A stretch of DNA of 64,000 nucleotides from UBA8886 sp002731655 (GCA_030754655.1 JASLZX010000002.1:62001-126000); one strand, 5' to 3'; counted from the stretch's first letter, positions 48,773 to 57,295 are shown. The notes: a model not told the origin generated them from the sequence alone. Translations and numbers: made by a program.

Positions 48773-49237
48773 ATGTCCAGCGAAACGTTACAAACGCTCG
48801 GCATAATCCTGCTGCTGAACGCGGTCGCGTGGGGCGGCTACGTCGCGTTGCAGGAAGAGCCCGACATCATCTACCGCTACCGCGAAATCGCCGCGGAGAG
48901 CGCCAATGTCACCGTCACGCTCGACTTCGGCGACGCCGGGACTAACGCGTCGACCTTCGTCAACGCGACGACGGTTAGCTTCGCTGGCATCGTTGTCACC
49001 AACGACACTTCGGCCTACGCGGCGACCATCGCGGCCGCGCGCGCCAACGGCTTTGCGGTCGGTGTAACGTGGTATTCCTTCGGCCCCTACGTCCACACCC
49101 TCGATGGCGTCGCCGGCGACAGCGGCCGCTACTGGGAGCTCAACCACAACGGTGCGCACTCGGTGGTCGGCGCCGGCGACCTGCAATTGCAGGACGGCGA
49201 CGTCGTGATGTGGAAATACGTCGTCGTCGACTGGTAG
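48773..49237 (+). CDS. Membrane-anchored DUF4430-type protein
   Basis: This 154-aa protein has one N-terminal helix (about residues 8-25) and an extracellular beta-grasp-like domain. The tail GVAGDSGRYWELNHNG, followed later by LQDGDVVMWKY, is the recurring signature of DUF4430, a domain related to the C-terminal part of transcobalamin-like ligand binders. Several N-glycosylation sites are present. It likely works outside the cell, perhaps in ligand capture, with the seven-helix protein encoded just upstream. It ends 1 bp from the convergent synthetase gene. Confidence 0.75.
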   Translation: MSSETLQTLGIILLLNAVAWGGYVALQEEPDIIYRYREIAAESANVTVTLDFGDAGTNASTFVNATTVSFAGIVVTNDTSAYAATIAAARANGFAVGVTWYSFGPYVHTLDGVAGDSGRYWELNHNGAHSVVGAGDLQLQDGDVVMWKYVVVDW

Positions 49238-49238
49238 T

Positions 49239-51164
49239 TCAGTCGAAAGTCAGCGCAGCGTATTCGGCGAGCGACTCCGGGTTGGCGAGCGCGTCGCGGT
49301 TCTTGACCGGCCGTCCAGTGATGGCGGCCAGCACCGCTTTCTCAACCTTCTTGCCCGAGATGGTGTAAGGGATTTCGGCGACCGGGGCCACATGCTTCGG
49401 GACGTGGCGCGGCGTGGTGGCGCTGCGGATGGCCTTGCGGAGTTCCGCCGCGAGGGCGTCGCTAAAGACGACGCCCTCGGCCAGTTTGACGCAGAGTACC
49501 ACCTCGATATCGCCCGCGACCGGCCGCCCAACGACGATGGCGTCGACGATTTCAGGTCGGTTCTCGACCGCACGGTAAATCTCGGCGGTGCCGATGCGGA
49601 CGCCGCCCGGGTTGAGCGTCGTGTCGCTGCGGCCGTAGATGATGGCGCCGCCCTCCGCGGTCATTTCGACGAAGTCGCCGTGGGTCCAGACTCCCGGGAA
49701 TTCCTCGAAGTAGGCAGCGTGATATTTCGCGCCGTCCGCGTCGTCCCAGAAGCGGGTTGGCATCGACGGAAACGGCTGCGTGCAGACCAGCTCGCCGCAC
49801 TCCCCCGTAATGCGTTCGCCGTCGGGCGACCACGCCTGCACGTCCATCCCCAGCTGCGCGCACTGCAACTCGCCGCGCCGCACCGGCGAGAGGGGGTTGC
49901 CGCCGAGGAAGCAGCCGACGATATCCGTCCCCCCGGAAATCGAGGCGAGCTGCAGGTCGTCGTGGACGTTCTGGTAAATCCAGTCGAACTGCTCGGACAC
50001 TAGCGCCGCGCCGGTCGAGAGCAGCGCGCGGAGCTGCCGCAGGTCGGCCGCGTCGCGTGGCACCAGCCCAGCACCAGCGCATGACGCGAGGAATTTAGGT
50101 GAGGTGCCGAAGTGGGTGGTGCCGGTGCGCTCCGCTAGGCGCCACAGCGCGCCGAGGTCGGGATGCCCCGGGCTGCCGTCGTAGAGCACGATGGTCGCCC
50201 GCGAGGCGAGCGCCGAGACCAGCCAGTTCCACATCATCCAGCCGCAGCTGGTGAACCAGAAGAGCCGCTGGCCCGACTGCAGGTCGCACTGCAGCTGGTG
50301 TTCCTTCAGGTGTTGCAGCAGCGTCCCGCCCGTTGAGTGCACAATCGACTTGGGCGCGCCGGTCGTTCCCGACGAATACATGATGTAGAGTGGGTGGTCG
50401 AAATCAACCGGCTCGAACTCCGGCTCCGTGGCCGCGTTGTCGAGCAGGTCGGGGTATTCGACGACCGACCCGTGCGCCAGTTCGTCCGCGGCTCCCGAAA
50501 ACGGTATGCGGATAACGTGCTCAATATCCGCAATCTGCCCCAGCACGCCGTTCACCTTCGCATCGAGAGCGAAGAGCTTCCCGTTGTAGCGGTAGCCGTC
50601 GGCAACGACGAGTAGCTGCGGCCGCACCTGCCCGAAACGGTCCACCACGCCCTGCGCGCCGAAGTCGGGCGAGCAGGAAGTCCAGACGCCGCCCGACGCG
50701 GTCGTCGCCAGCATCAGCACCAGCGTCTCGATGCAGTTCGGGACGAACGCCGCCACGCGTGTTCCCTTGCGCAAGCCGAGCGCGCGCAGGCCGGCCTGCG
50801 CACGCGCCACCCGTTGCCGCAGCTCGCCGCGCGTCAAGCGCACGTCGTCGCGCCCTTCGGCGCAGCCGATGACTGCAGGGAGTTCGTCGTCAGCCGCCAA
50901 CAAATTCTCGGCGTAGTTGAGGTGCGCGCCGGGGAACCAGCGCGCGCCCGGCATCGCCGGCTCGACCAGTACCGTGTCGTAGCCGCGGCTGGCGCACAGT
51001 CCCGAGAACTCCCAGAAATGGGCCCAGAACGCTTCCATCTCGTCGAGCGACCAGCGGTGGACGTCAGCGTAGGTTTCGAACTTCGCCGGCGCCGATTGCA
51101 TAAAGTGCCAGAGCAGGCTTGCCTCGCGGCGCTCCTGCGATGGCTCCCACAGCACGGGATTCAC
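49239..51164 (-). CDS. Acetoacetyl-CoA synthetase
   Basis: This 641-aa ANL-superfamily ligase activates acetoacetate, or a similar short acid, with ATP and CoA. The P-loop is YSSGTTGAPKSIVHSTGG near residue 270. The family-typical TSCGWMMWNWLVSAL, the hinge region GRSDTTLNPGGVRIG and the catalytic lysine in YTISGKKVEKAV near the C-terminus are present. The N-terminus (NPVLWEPSQERREASLLWHF) is characteristic of acetoacetyl-CoA synthetases rather than acetyl-CoA synthetases. It ends 1 bp from the convergent DUF4430 stop. Confidence 0.9.
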   Translation of the reverse strand: MNPVLWEPSQERREASLLWHFMQSAPAKFETYADVHRWSLDEMEAFWAHFWEFSGLCASRGYDTVLVEPAMPGARWFPGAHLNYAENLLAADDELPAVIGCAEGRDDVRLTRGELRQRVARAQAGLRALGLRKGTRVAAFVPNCIETLVLMLATTASGGVWTSCSPDFGAQGVVDRFGQVRPQLLVVADGYRYNGKLFALDAKVNGVLGQIADIEHVIRIPFSGAADELAHGSVVEYPDLLDNAATEPEFEPVDFDHPLYIMYSSGTTGAPKSIVHSTGGTLLQHLKEHQLQCDLQSGQRLFWFTSCGWMMWNWLVSALASRATIVLYDGSPGHPDLGALWRLAERTGTTHFGTSPKFLASCAGAGLVPRDAADLRQLRALLSTGAALVSEQFDWIYQNVHDDLQLASISGGTDIVGCFLGGNPLSPVRRGELQCAQLGMDVQAWSPDGERITGECGELVCTQPFPSMPTRFWDDADGAKYHAAYFEEFPGVWTHGDFVEMTAEGGAIIYGRSDTTLNPGGVRIGTAEIYRAVENRPEIVDAIVVGRPVAGDIEVVLCVKLAEGVVFSDALAAELRKAIRSATTPRHVPKHVAPVAEIPYTISGKKVEKAVLAAITGRPVKNRDALANPESLAEYAALTFD

Positions 51165-51192
51165 GGCGCGGCAGTGCCCGCGACTGAAAAAG

Positions 51193-52263
51193 CTACAGCA
51201 TCCCGGCTTTCTGGATAATCATTAGTTGCTCGGTCGAGAGTTTTTCGCCGGCGAGGAACTTGCTGAACAGCTCTTCGGCGTTCGCGACGTTCTCGATGAC
51301 GCTGGCGCCGGTCCCGCCCTTGCGCCGCTCGGCGACCACCTTGTCGATGGCCGAGAGCTGCCGCAGCTGCTCGATATAATCGGCGTGGACTTCGTCCGCC
51401 TGCTCCTTGGAATTGACGAAAGCGCGCTGTGCAGCGTCCGCCTTACGGCGTGCGATGCGGTTCGCTTTGAGCGCCTCGCGCATCAGCTCGTGCGCATTCT
51501 GCGCCGCGTCGCGGACGCGCTTCATATCGTGCGTCAGCTCCTTACGCTTCTTCTCGCCAGCGCGGAACAGGTCGCGCGCTGCGGCTACCTCCTCGTCGCC
51601 ATCCATCATCTCGTCCTGCGCGGTAATCTGCGCTTGCAGCGCGCCGATTTTCTCGACGAGCTCGCGCTCTTTCTTGATGCTCATCGAGCTGGTCATCTGC
51701 TTGATTTCCAGCTCCTGGATTTGCCGCCGTAGCTTCGGGACGGGCGGCAAGTGGGTGCCGGAGAAACGGGCGCGCTTCAGCGACAGGAACTGCTCGCGCA
51801 GCTGGTCAACCTCGTCGAGCACCTCGCGCCGCTCGTCGCGCACCTGACTCACGTCGAAGTTGAGGCCGTTGCGCAGGGTGCGCTGGTATTGCACCTGTTC
51901 CATCTGTACCTTCGCCTCATTGTTCAGCTCGTTGCGCTTGCCAGCGTGCGATTGTGATTCGAGGTTCATCTCGTCGCGCTTGATGCGCAGCACTTCGGCC
52001 GCCTCGTTGACTTCCTTGCGTTGCGCCTTGAGCTCCTTCTGCGAGAGTTCGGAGTAGTCAATTGCGGCTTCCGCGGTTTCCTCACCGCTGGCGCCGGCTT
52101 CTTCCAGCCGCGCCAGTAGCTCAGCCTTGGTGCCGGAGACCGGGAGCTCCTGCTCGCGCAGTTTCTCCTTTAGGTCGGCGACCTTCAGGCCAGCGTATTC
52201 GCTGGGTGCAGGCGCGTCGCCTGCCGGGGCGTCGGGGGCGGGTTCCTCGGTTTCGGTCTCCAT
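51193..52263 (-). CDS. SAP-domain coiled-coil protein
   Basis: This 356-aa protein has an acidic, Pro-rich N-terminus, then a SAP-like helix-extension-helix (LKVADLKEKLREQELPVSGT, then KAELLARLEE). A coiled coil of about 230 residues follows, with several heptad runs, and the C-terminal ELFSKFLAGEKLSTEQLMII. SAP motifs bind DNA or RNA. Archaeal coiled-coil proteins of this type are often encoded near the ribosomal stalk operon, and this gene follows P1 by 33 bp on the same strand. The function is unknown; a chromosome- or ribosome-associated scaffold is possible. Confidence 0.7.
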   Translation of the reverse strand: METETEEPAPDAPAGDAPAPSEYAGLKVADLKEKLREQELPVSGTKAELLARLEEAGASGEETAEAAIDYSELSQKELKAQRKEVNEAAEVLRIKRDEMNLESQSHAGKRNELNNEAKVQMEQVQYQRTLRNGLNFDVSQVRDERREVLDEVDQLREQFLSLKRARFSGTHLPPVPKLRRQIQELEIKQMTSSMSIKKERELVEKIGALQAQITAQDEMMDGDEEVAAARDLFRAGEKKRKELTHDMKRVRDAAQNAHELMREALKANRIARRKADAAQRAFVNSKEQADEVHADYIEQLRQLSAIDKVVAERRKGGTGASVIENVANAEELFSKFLAGEKLSTEQLMIIQKAGML

Positions 52264-52296
52264 CGCTTCTCCCGGGGCAGGGCCCCGCTGGCGGGC

Positions 52297-52614
52297 CTAA
52301 CCGAAGAGGGCACCGAGTCCTTCGACTGCTTCCTCTTCACTGACTTCTTCTTCCTCGGCTTCTGCTTCCTCTGCGGGGGCTTCGCCGCCAGACTCGTCAC
52401 CAGACGCGGCCGGAGCTGCTGCGGCTGCCGGGGCAGCTACTGCGGCGGTTGCCATGGCTTCCTCGATGTCCACGCCTTCCAGCGCGGCCACGAGGGCCTC
52501 GGCCCGTGCTTTGTCGGTCTTCAGGCCTGCGGCCTTGAGGACCTTGGTGACGCTCTTGGCGTCAATCTCGGCGCCCGCCGAGTTGAGCAGCATTGCCGAA
52601 TAGATGTATTCCAT
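52297..52614 (-). CDS. rpl12: Ribosomal stalk protein P1 (L12)
   Basis: This 105-aa acidic protein has the dimerising N-terminus EYIYSAMLLNSAGAEIDAKS, an Ala-rich hinge (PAAAAAPAA) and the C-terminal tail EEAVEGLGALFG that recruits translation factors. That tail closely matches the end of P0 in the gene before it. A strong Shine-Dalgarno motif (AGGAGG) precedes the ATG and includes the P0 stop codon, which helps make P1 in excess over P0. Confidence 0.95.
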   Translation of the reverse strand: MEYIYSAMLLNSAGAEIDAKSVTKVLKAAGLKTDKARAEALVAALEGVDIEEAMATAAVAAPAAAAAPAASGDESGGEAPAEEAEAEEEEVSEEEAVEGLGALFG

Positions 52615-52620
52615 TTTTTG

Positions 52621-52630
52621 TTTCCTCCTA
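52621..52630 (-). promoter_or_regulatory. Strong ribosome binding site of P1, fused to the P0 stop codon
   Basis: On the minus strand TAGGAGGAAAC contains the P0 stop (TAG) and an AGGAGG motif about 8 bp before the P1 ATG. Such a clear Shine-Dalgarno site is uncommon in this window, where most downstream genes overlap as ATGA or TGATG. Confidence 0.7.
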
Positions 52631-53641
52631 TTCGAATAGTGCTCCTAATCCTGATACGGCGTCTTCCTCGGACGCCTCTTCTTCCTCGTCGTCGTCTTCC
52701 GATTCCGACGCGGCTTTCGCCTTGGTGGATGGCGCTGCGGCGACGGGCGCCGCAGCGCCCTGCATCGCCTTCAGCTCATCGTCGGCACCGTCACCGGCGT
52801 GGCCGGCGACGCCCAGCATCTGCTGGTGCGCCTCGGCGAGCAGCGCGGCGATGGTTGCCTCCGACGGCCACGCCGCGGCGTGCGCCACGGCGAGTGCGTC
52901 GCGGCGCGCCTTCGAGAGCAGTGGCACCGTCGTGGTGTCGCTGAACCAGCGCGCGTGCATTGCGAGGTTGAATGCTCCGGCGGTCGCTGATTGCAGCTGT
53001 CCGCGGAACTCGTCATAGTCAATATCCAGCACTTCGGGCAAGTAGAAGTTCTCCCCGCCGTATGCGCCGAGCAGCTCCATCCCCATCGTAATCGGGAAGA
53101 TTTCGAGCTTTGCAAGGGCTCCAGCCACCGGCGCCGAAATGGTCTCACCCTCCGCGACGGCAACGTGCCGCTTACGAATCACGATTTGTCCCTTCTGGAT
53201 GGCGGCCGGGAAGCCTGCCTGCTGGAATTCGCCCACGATGGGCCCGGCCGGGAACGGCGTCGGCCCTTTCTCGATGACGATATCTGCGCTGGCGGTCTCG
53301 CCGCCCTTCGCGGGCGCCTGTGTCTGCGCTTCGCTGAGCATGCGGAAAATCGTGAACGGGCTCCCCTCGCCGGTCAGCAGCGCCAGCTGCTCCTTACGGA
53401 ACGCGTCGGCCAGCTTCTCGAGCCCGGGGCGCTTCGCGGCAACGGAATCGATGGCGCGGCGCAGCAGCCGGTTGCGGCTCATGCGCACGCGCACGCCGCT
53501 GACGCGCAGCGATTTACGCATCTCCATCATCTGCCGCGCGGGGATGCCGCTGACGTCGACCAGCGCGACGACCGGCGCCGCGAGGTATTCCTCGAGCTGC
53601 GCGATTTCGTCGTGCTTCCACTGCGTGGCGACTGCCTGCAT
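52628..53641 (-). CDS. rpl10: Ribosomal stalk base protein P0 (L10)
   Basis: This 337-aa protein has the rRNA-binding N-terminus QWKHDEIAQLEEYLAAPVVA, then VSGIPARQMMEMRKSLR and MSRNRLLRRAIDS. The archaeal insertion domain follows (PITMGMELLGAYGGENFYLP). C-terminal helices dock P1 dimers, and the acidic tail AVSGLGALFE ends the protein. The length and layout are archaeal. Its ATG overlaps the L1 stop by one base (TGATG). Confidence 0.95.
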   Translation of the reverse strand: MQAVATQWKHDEIAQLEEYLAAPVVALVDVSGIPARQMMEMRKSLRVSGVRVRMSRNRLLRRAIDSVAAKRPGLEKLADAFRKEQLALLTGEGSPFTIFRMLSEAQTQAPAKGGETASADIVIEKGPTPFPAGPIVGEFQQAGFPAAIQKGQIVIRKRHVAVAEGETISAPVAGALAKLEIFPITMGMELLGAYGGENFYLPEVLDIDYDEFRGQLQSATAGAFNLAMHARWFSDTTTVPLLSKARRDALAVAHAAAWPSEATIAALLAEAHQQMLGVAGHAGDGADDELKAMQGAAAPVAAAPSTKAKAASESEDDDEEEEASEEDAVSGLGALFE

Positions 53642-54261
53642 CAGACCCTCACCGCCTTACCCATGGTAGTCTTGACCCAGACCGAGGCGATATTCTGGTC
53701 GCCGCGGTCGAGGTGCGACTCAATTCGCTTCAGGACCGTCTCGAGGTTCTCAACCAGCAGTTCTTGCTCCATCGCCACGTTGCCAATCGAGACGTGGAAG
53801 GTGGGGCGATCGCGCGACCGCAGTATCACCAGGTCGTGCAGTCCGTCGATGATGCGCGCGATGTCGGCGGTCGGCGGCACCGGTCGTGGCATCTTGCCGC
53901 GCGGCCCCAGCACGACGCCCAGCGACTTGCCGATGTCAGCCATCATGCTGATTTCGGCGACGAAGTAGTCGATGCCGTCGACCACCTTGCGCGCGCGACG
54001 CTTATTGTCGGCGAGGTCGCCCAGCTCTTCGGGGGTAATCATCAGGTCGGCGTGCGCCTTCGCCTTCTCGGCCAGCTCCTTGCGCGCGAAGACGCCGACC
54101 TTCGCCGGCCGTCCGCGGCCGTGCGGCAGCGCCAGTTCGTCGTTGATGCGCTTCTGCGGGTTCTGCAGGTCGACATCGCGCAGGTTAATCGCTACTTCCA
54201 CTGTCTCGGTGAACTTGCGCTCCTTGCGCGTCTCGAGCGCGTCTGCGATAGCCTGCTTCAC
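53641..54261 (-). CDS. rpl1: Ribosomal protein L1
   Basis: This 206-aa protein starts at a GTG. It shows the L1 blocks VEVAINLRDVDLQNPQKRIN, LPHGRGRPAKVGVFA, GPRGKMPRPVPP and the closing VKTTMGKAVRV. L1 forms the mobile stalk that guides deacylated tRNA and in several archaea represses its own operon by binding its mRNA. It is the first gene of the L1-P0-P1 operon. L11, usually adjacent, is absent here. A hairpin lies in the 5' leader. Confidence 0.95.
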   Translation of the reverse strand: MKQAIADALETRKERKFTETVEVAINLRDVDLQNPQKRINDELALPHGRGRPAKVGVFARKELAEKAKAHADLMITPEELGDLADNKRRARKVVDGIDYFVAEISMMADIGKSLGVVLGPRGKMPRPVPPTADIARIIDGLHDLVILRSRDRPTFHVSIGNVAMEQELLVENLETVLKRIESHLDRGDQNIASVWVKTTMGKAVRV

Positions 54262-54283
54262 GTCGCCTGCGATGGTTTCACCC

Positions 54284-54315
54284 CCGTAGTGTGCGGAGCA
54301 GCGCTCCTCCTACGG
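54284..54315 (-). ncRNA. Structured 5' leader hairpin of the L1 operon (candidate L1 autoregulatory site)
   Basis: In the mRNA sense, an outer stem CCGTAG/CTACGG (54315-54310 with 54289-54284) encloses an inner stem GGAGC/GCTCC with a three-base loop. The two stems are separated by an asymmetric internal loop of 2 and 5 bases. It ends about 22 bases before the GTG start, downstream of the TATA box. L1 target sites in archaeal rRNA and mRNA are two short helices around an asymmetric loop, so autoregulation is plausible but unproven. Confidence 0.5.
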
Positions 54316-54338
54316 ACTTCGCGCCGCACCCGGGGACG

Positions 54339-54347
54339 TATTTAAGG
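54339..54347 (-). promoter_or_regulatory. TATA box of the L1-P0-P1 operon
   Basis: The minus-strand CCTTAAATA lies about 80 bp before the L1 start, predicting a leader of some 50 bases that carries the hairpin. An imperfect palindrome (GTTGGACAAGTTCAAC, 54352-54367) lies just upstream of the TATA box. Confidence 0.6.
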
Positions 54348-54438
54348 ATTAGTTGGACAAGTTCAACAACCCTCTGGTCCAAGCGCTCCAGCAGCAGGTG
54401 ACGCTGGCAGAGGCTCCAGTATCACTGTGAAGGTCTCG

Positions 54439-54447
54439 TTTTAAATA
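54439..54447 (+). promoter_or_regulatory. TATA box of the four-helix membrane protein gene
   Basis: TTTTAAATA is centred about 24 bp before the ATG at 54467, a leaderless-type archaeal promoter. Confidence 0.6.
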
Positions 54448-54466
54448 CCAAGAGTGTGGAGCTACC

Positions 54467-54838
54467 ATGGCCCAAGACATGCAACGGGAGTTGATGTGGT
54501 TTGGTGGAGCGCTGATTACCTTTTTGGCTTTTCTGAGTTACGGGGGTACTTCTAACTCTAGCTATGATATTCCAATTGCTATTGGTGCATTCGTTGTCAG
54601 CTGGGCTGTGATTAGCTACAGTGTCAGGAATTTTGGACCCGGCAGCACATCCAAGGATGACCTTGAGAAAGAGCTCCAATGGTTCACGGCCATACTGATT
54701 ATTTTTCTGGCAGTAATAACTTTGATTGGCACAACGGATAATGATATGCCTCTATCATATTCAGTATACGCAATGGCGGTATTCGGTTTTACTTTGGTAT
54801 GGGTCGTTCGTAGCATTGCAATCAAGAAATTTAGTTAA
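54467..54838 (+). CDS. Four-helix membrane protein with internal duplication
   Basis: This is a 123-aa membrane protein of unknown family. Two similar halves each start with a charged segment ending in a Trp-Phe pair (QRELMWFGGALITFLAFLSY and EKELQWFTAILIIFLAVITL), then a second helix (AFVVSWAVISY and AVFGFTLVWVV). The duplication is easy to see by eye. Base composition is much lower in GC than the surrounding ribosomal genes, a possible sign of later acquisition. A good TATA box precedes it. Confidence 0.7.
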   Translation: MAQDMQRELMWFGGALITFLAFLSYGGTSNSSYDIPIAIGAFVVSWAVISYSVRNFGPGSTSKDDLEKELQWFTAILIIFLAVITLIGTTDNDMPLSYSVYAMAVFGFTLVWVVRSIAIKKFS

Positions 54839-55031
54839 TTAGTAGGGTAAGTCGTTCCGATCCAATTGAACGATTGCAGCCCTGGTGCGGGATGAATAGC
54901 AGTCCACACTGATTGAATAAGTCAAGTTGCCACTGGGCGAAAATGAATCTTGAGGGAAACGTCTTCTAAGGTCCTTTCTCGACGACTCCAACCCTATCGT
55001 TCAGAGTCGAAAAAGAGTCTAAATTAAGGAT
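54839..55031. terminator. Convergent intergenic region with putative terminators
   Basis: This 193-bp AT-richer stretch lies between the stops of the membrane protein gene (plus strand) and pheS (minus strand). No coding frame or RNA gene was seen. Near the pheS end, CGACTC (54984-54989) and GAGTCG (55006-55011) can pair. A TTTTT run on the minus strand lies just before them in the pheS transcription direction, and T-rich tracts are the usual archaeal stop signal. Confidence 0.4.
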
Positions 55032-56513
55032 TCAGCGCGCAGTCTTCAGCCATTCTAGGTCGGACTGGTAGAGCATGCGGATGTCCTTCAGCCCCAGCCG
55101 CAGCATCGCCAGCCGCTCCAGGCCGAGTCCCCACGCCAGCACCGGTGTATCGATGCCGAAGGGCGCCGTTACTTCGGGGCGGAAGATGCCGGAGCCGCCC
55201 AGCTCGAGCCAGCGGTCGCCGAACTTCACCTCGATCTCCATCGACGGCTCGGTGTAGGGGAAGTAGGCGGGGCGCACGCGGACGTCAGGGAAACCCATGC
55301 GGCGGTAGAATTCTTTCAGCACGCCAATCAGCATCCCAAAGCTCGCCTCCTCCTCCATGATGATGCCCTCGACCTGCGTGAACTCCGGCAGGTGCGTCGC
55401 GTCCAGTGCCTCGCGCCGGAAGACGCGACCCACGGCGAAGACCCGCACCGGCGGCTCGCGGTGCTCCGACAGGTAGCGGATGGTGCTGACCGTCGTGTGC
55501 GTCCGCAGTAGCGCTTGCTGGGCGACCTCGCGCGACCAGTCGTAGCGCCAGCCGGTCGAACCGGTGTCGCCGCCAGTCTCGTGGATTGCCTTGACCGCCG
55601 CGACCGCCTCTTCGTCGTCGAGCAGGAATGATTTCGGGTCGTCCAGATACAGAGTGTCCTGCAGCTCGCGCGCTGGGTGGTCCTGCGGGATAAAGAGCGC
55701 GTCCATGTTCCAGAACGCCGACTCGACATAGTCGCCCTCGATTTCGGTAAAGCCCATCTGGAGGAAGATGCCGCGAATCTCCTCGGTGAAGCGCGTCAGC
55801 GGGTGCAGTGTCGCCTGCGCTGCGCCTTCGGCCTGCGTCTCGAGTGAGTAGCGCTGGAAGCGCCCCTCGCGCCAGCCGCCCGACTGGAGCATTTCCGGCG
55901 TCACCTCGCCCAGCAGCTCCTCGCCGCTCAATTCGTCGAGCACCATCCGCCCCGCCTCGGTGATGCGCAGCGTCCGCGCGACCTGCTGGCTGCGCTCGAG
56001 AATCTGCCTCCCCTGCAGCAGCTTCAGTCCCTGCGGGTCGAGGCTGTCGACCGGCTGCGCGCCGTCTGCCAGCTGCCGCAGCAGCGGCTCGTCGGCGCCC
56101 TCGGGTGCGTCGTCCCGCGCGGGGGTCAGCATCACGCCGTCGTCGCTCTTCTCGAGCCAGGCCCACTGCTTACGTTTGAGCCAGCCAATCACGATGCGCG
56201 CCTCGTTGGCGGTGAGCGGGCCGTCGGCGAGCTTGCTGGCGGTCGCGGCGCCATGCTCGTTAAGCCACTCAATCGCGCGCCGTTCGGGCAAGCCCTCGGC
56301 CGCGTAGCGCCGTCCTTCCTCGTTCAGCCCGACCAGCTCGGTCGCCACTTCCTCGATTTCGGTCAGCTCCTTGGTGCGCAGCCATGAGGCGGCCGAGACC
56401 GCTTCCTGCTCGCCGAGGCCGGCAGCCTCGGCCGCCGCCGCTGGCGACAGCTCGCCAGCGGCGAGCGCACGGAGCACTTTCTGTTCGTTAGCGGAGAGAT
56501 CCACGACGTGCAA
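55032..56513 (-). CDS. pheS: Phenylalanyl-tRNA synthetase alpha subunit
   Basis: This 493-aa archaeal-type subunit starts at TTG, with an in-frame GTG three codons later as an alternative. The N-terminal half is winged-helix repeats (LSANEQKVLRALAAGELSPA and similar). The class II catalytic core holds the motif 2 region HTTVSTIRYL, AVGRVFRREALDATHLPEF and the phenylalanine pocket near FPYTEPSMEIEV, then the motif 3 region GLGLERLAMLRLG. The beta subunit is not in this window. The nucleotide kinase gene lies 11 bp upstream on the same strand. Confidence 0.95.
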   Translation of the reverse strand: MHVVDLSANEQKVLRALAAGELSPAAAAEAAGLGEQEAVSAASWLRTKELTEIEEVATELVGLNEEGRRYAAEGLPERRAIEWLNEHGAATASKLADGPLTANEARIVIGWLKRKQWAWLEKSDDGVMLTPARDDAPEGADEPLLRQLADGAQPVDSLDPQGLKLLQGRQILERSQQVARTLRITEAGRMVLDELSGEELLGEVTPEMLQSGGWREGRFQRYSLETQAEGAAQATLHPLTRFTEEIRGIFLQMGFTEIEGDYVESAFWNMDALFIPQDHPARELQDTLYLDDPKSFLLDDEEAVAAVKAIHETGGDTGSTGWRYDWSREVAQQALLRTHTTVSTIRYLSEHREPPVRVFAVGRVFRREALDATHLPEFTQVEGIIMEEEASFGMLIGVLKEFYRRMGFPDVRVRPAYFPYTEPSMEIEVKFGDRWLELGGSGIFRPEVTAPFGIDTPVLAWGLGLERLAMLRLGLKDIRMLYQSDLEWLKTAR

Positions 56514-56524
56514 TCCCCCCAGCT

Positions 56525-57295
56525 CTAAAGCGTTGCCCAGAGCGGCTCGAGCCGCGCCAGTTGCCGCAGGATTTCGTCGCGCACGTCGGGCGGCAGCTTG
56601 CCGTCGGTATCGACGATGAGGTCGTAGCCTGCTGGGTCGCGGTAGTCGAAGCCGTAAAGCTCGAGGTAGCGCTGCCGGTCGTCATCGTCGCGGCGCGTGT
56701 TGTCGCGCAACTGCGCAGCGACGTCGGCAGCGCCCTCCAGCTTCAGCGCTGCGACCGCCTCGGCCAGCGCCGCGAGCGTCTCCGGCTCGTCCGACGGCAG
56801 CGTGTCGCGCGCCAGCCGGCCGGCGTCATTGCCCAGCTCGCGCTTCAGGAACCGCACCGCCTGTTCGCGGTGCGAGCAGTGGAAGTAGAGCCGCGCCATG
56901 TTCTCCTTACCCAAAGAGGACATGAAGCCGCCGAGCCAGCCTGGCTGCCGCCCCTCGATGACCGCCATGCTCCCGTCGAGCCCCGCGCCGCCAATCCACT
57001 CGCAGGTGGCGTAGTCAATCTCGACATCTATTCCGCGCTCGGTCAGCAGCCGCCGCGCCTGCTCCGCAACCGAGATGCCGCGCCGCGCCGCCGCCTCGCG
57101 GAAAAGCCCGCCGACCGAGCGACAGACGCCGCTGAAGTGGCCGGCCAGCATCCGTGCCTGCGTCGACTTGCCGGTTAGCTGGTCGCCGGCGATCAGGATG
57201 ACCGGCAGCGGTGTCACGGTCGCCATCAGTCGCTCGACCGCGTCCGGCCCGATTTGGGTCGTGAAGGCGCGCTCGATACCCTTGAGCGGGTCCAC
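56525..57295 (-). CDS. P-loop nucleotide kinase, cytidylate kinase-like
   Basis: This 256-aa protein starts at a GTG. The Walker A motif is ILIAGDQLTGKSTQARMLAG near residue 35-50. Features like those of archaeal cytidylate-kinase-type enzymes follow: an SVGGLFREAAARRG segment resembling the substrate-binding helix, an ARR-LLTERGIDVEIDY region and YLELYGFDYRDPAGYDLIVD near the C-terminus. It probably phosphorylates a nucleoside monophosphate, but it is longer and more divergent than standard Cmk, so the substrate is uncertain. It precedes pheS by 11 bp. Confidence 0.7.
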   Translation of the reverse strand: MDPLKGIERAFTTQIGPDAVERLMATVTPLPVILIAGDQLTGKSTQARMLAGHFSGVCRSVGGLFREAAARRGISVAEQARRLLTERGIDVEIDYATCEWIGGAGLDGSMAVIEGRQPGWLGGFMSSLGKENMARLYFHCSHREQAVRFLKRELGNDAGRLARDTLPSDEPETLAALAEAVAALKLEGAADVAAQLRDNTRRDDDDRQRYLELYGFDYRDPAGYDLIVDTDGKLPPDVRDEILRQLARLEPLWATL

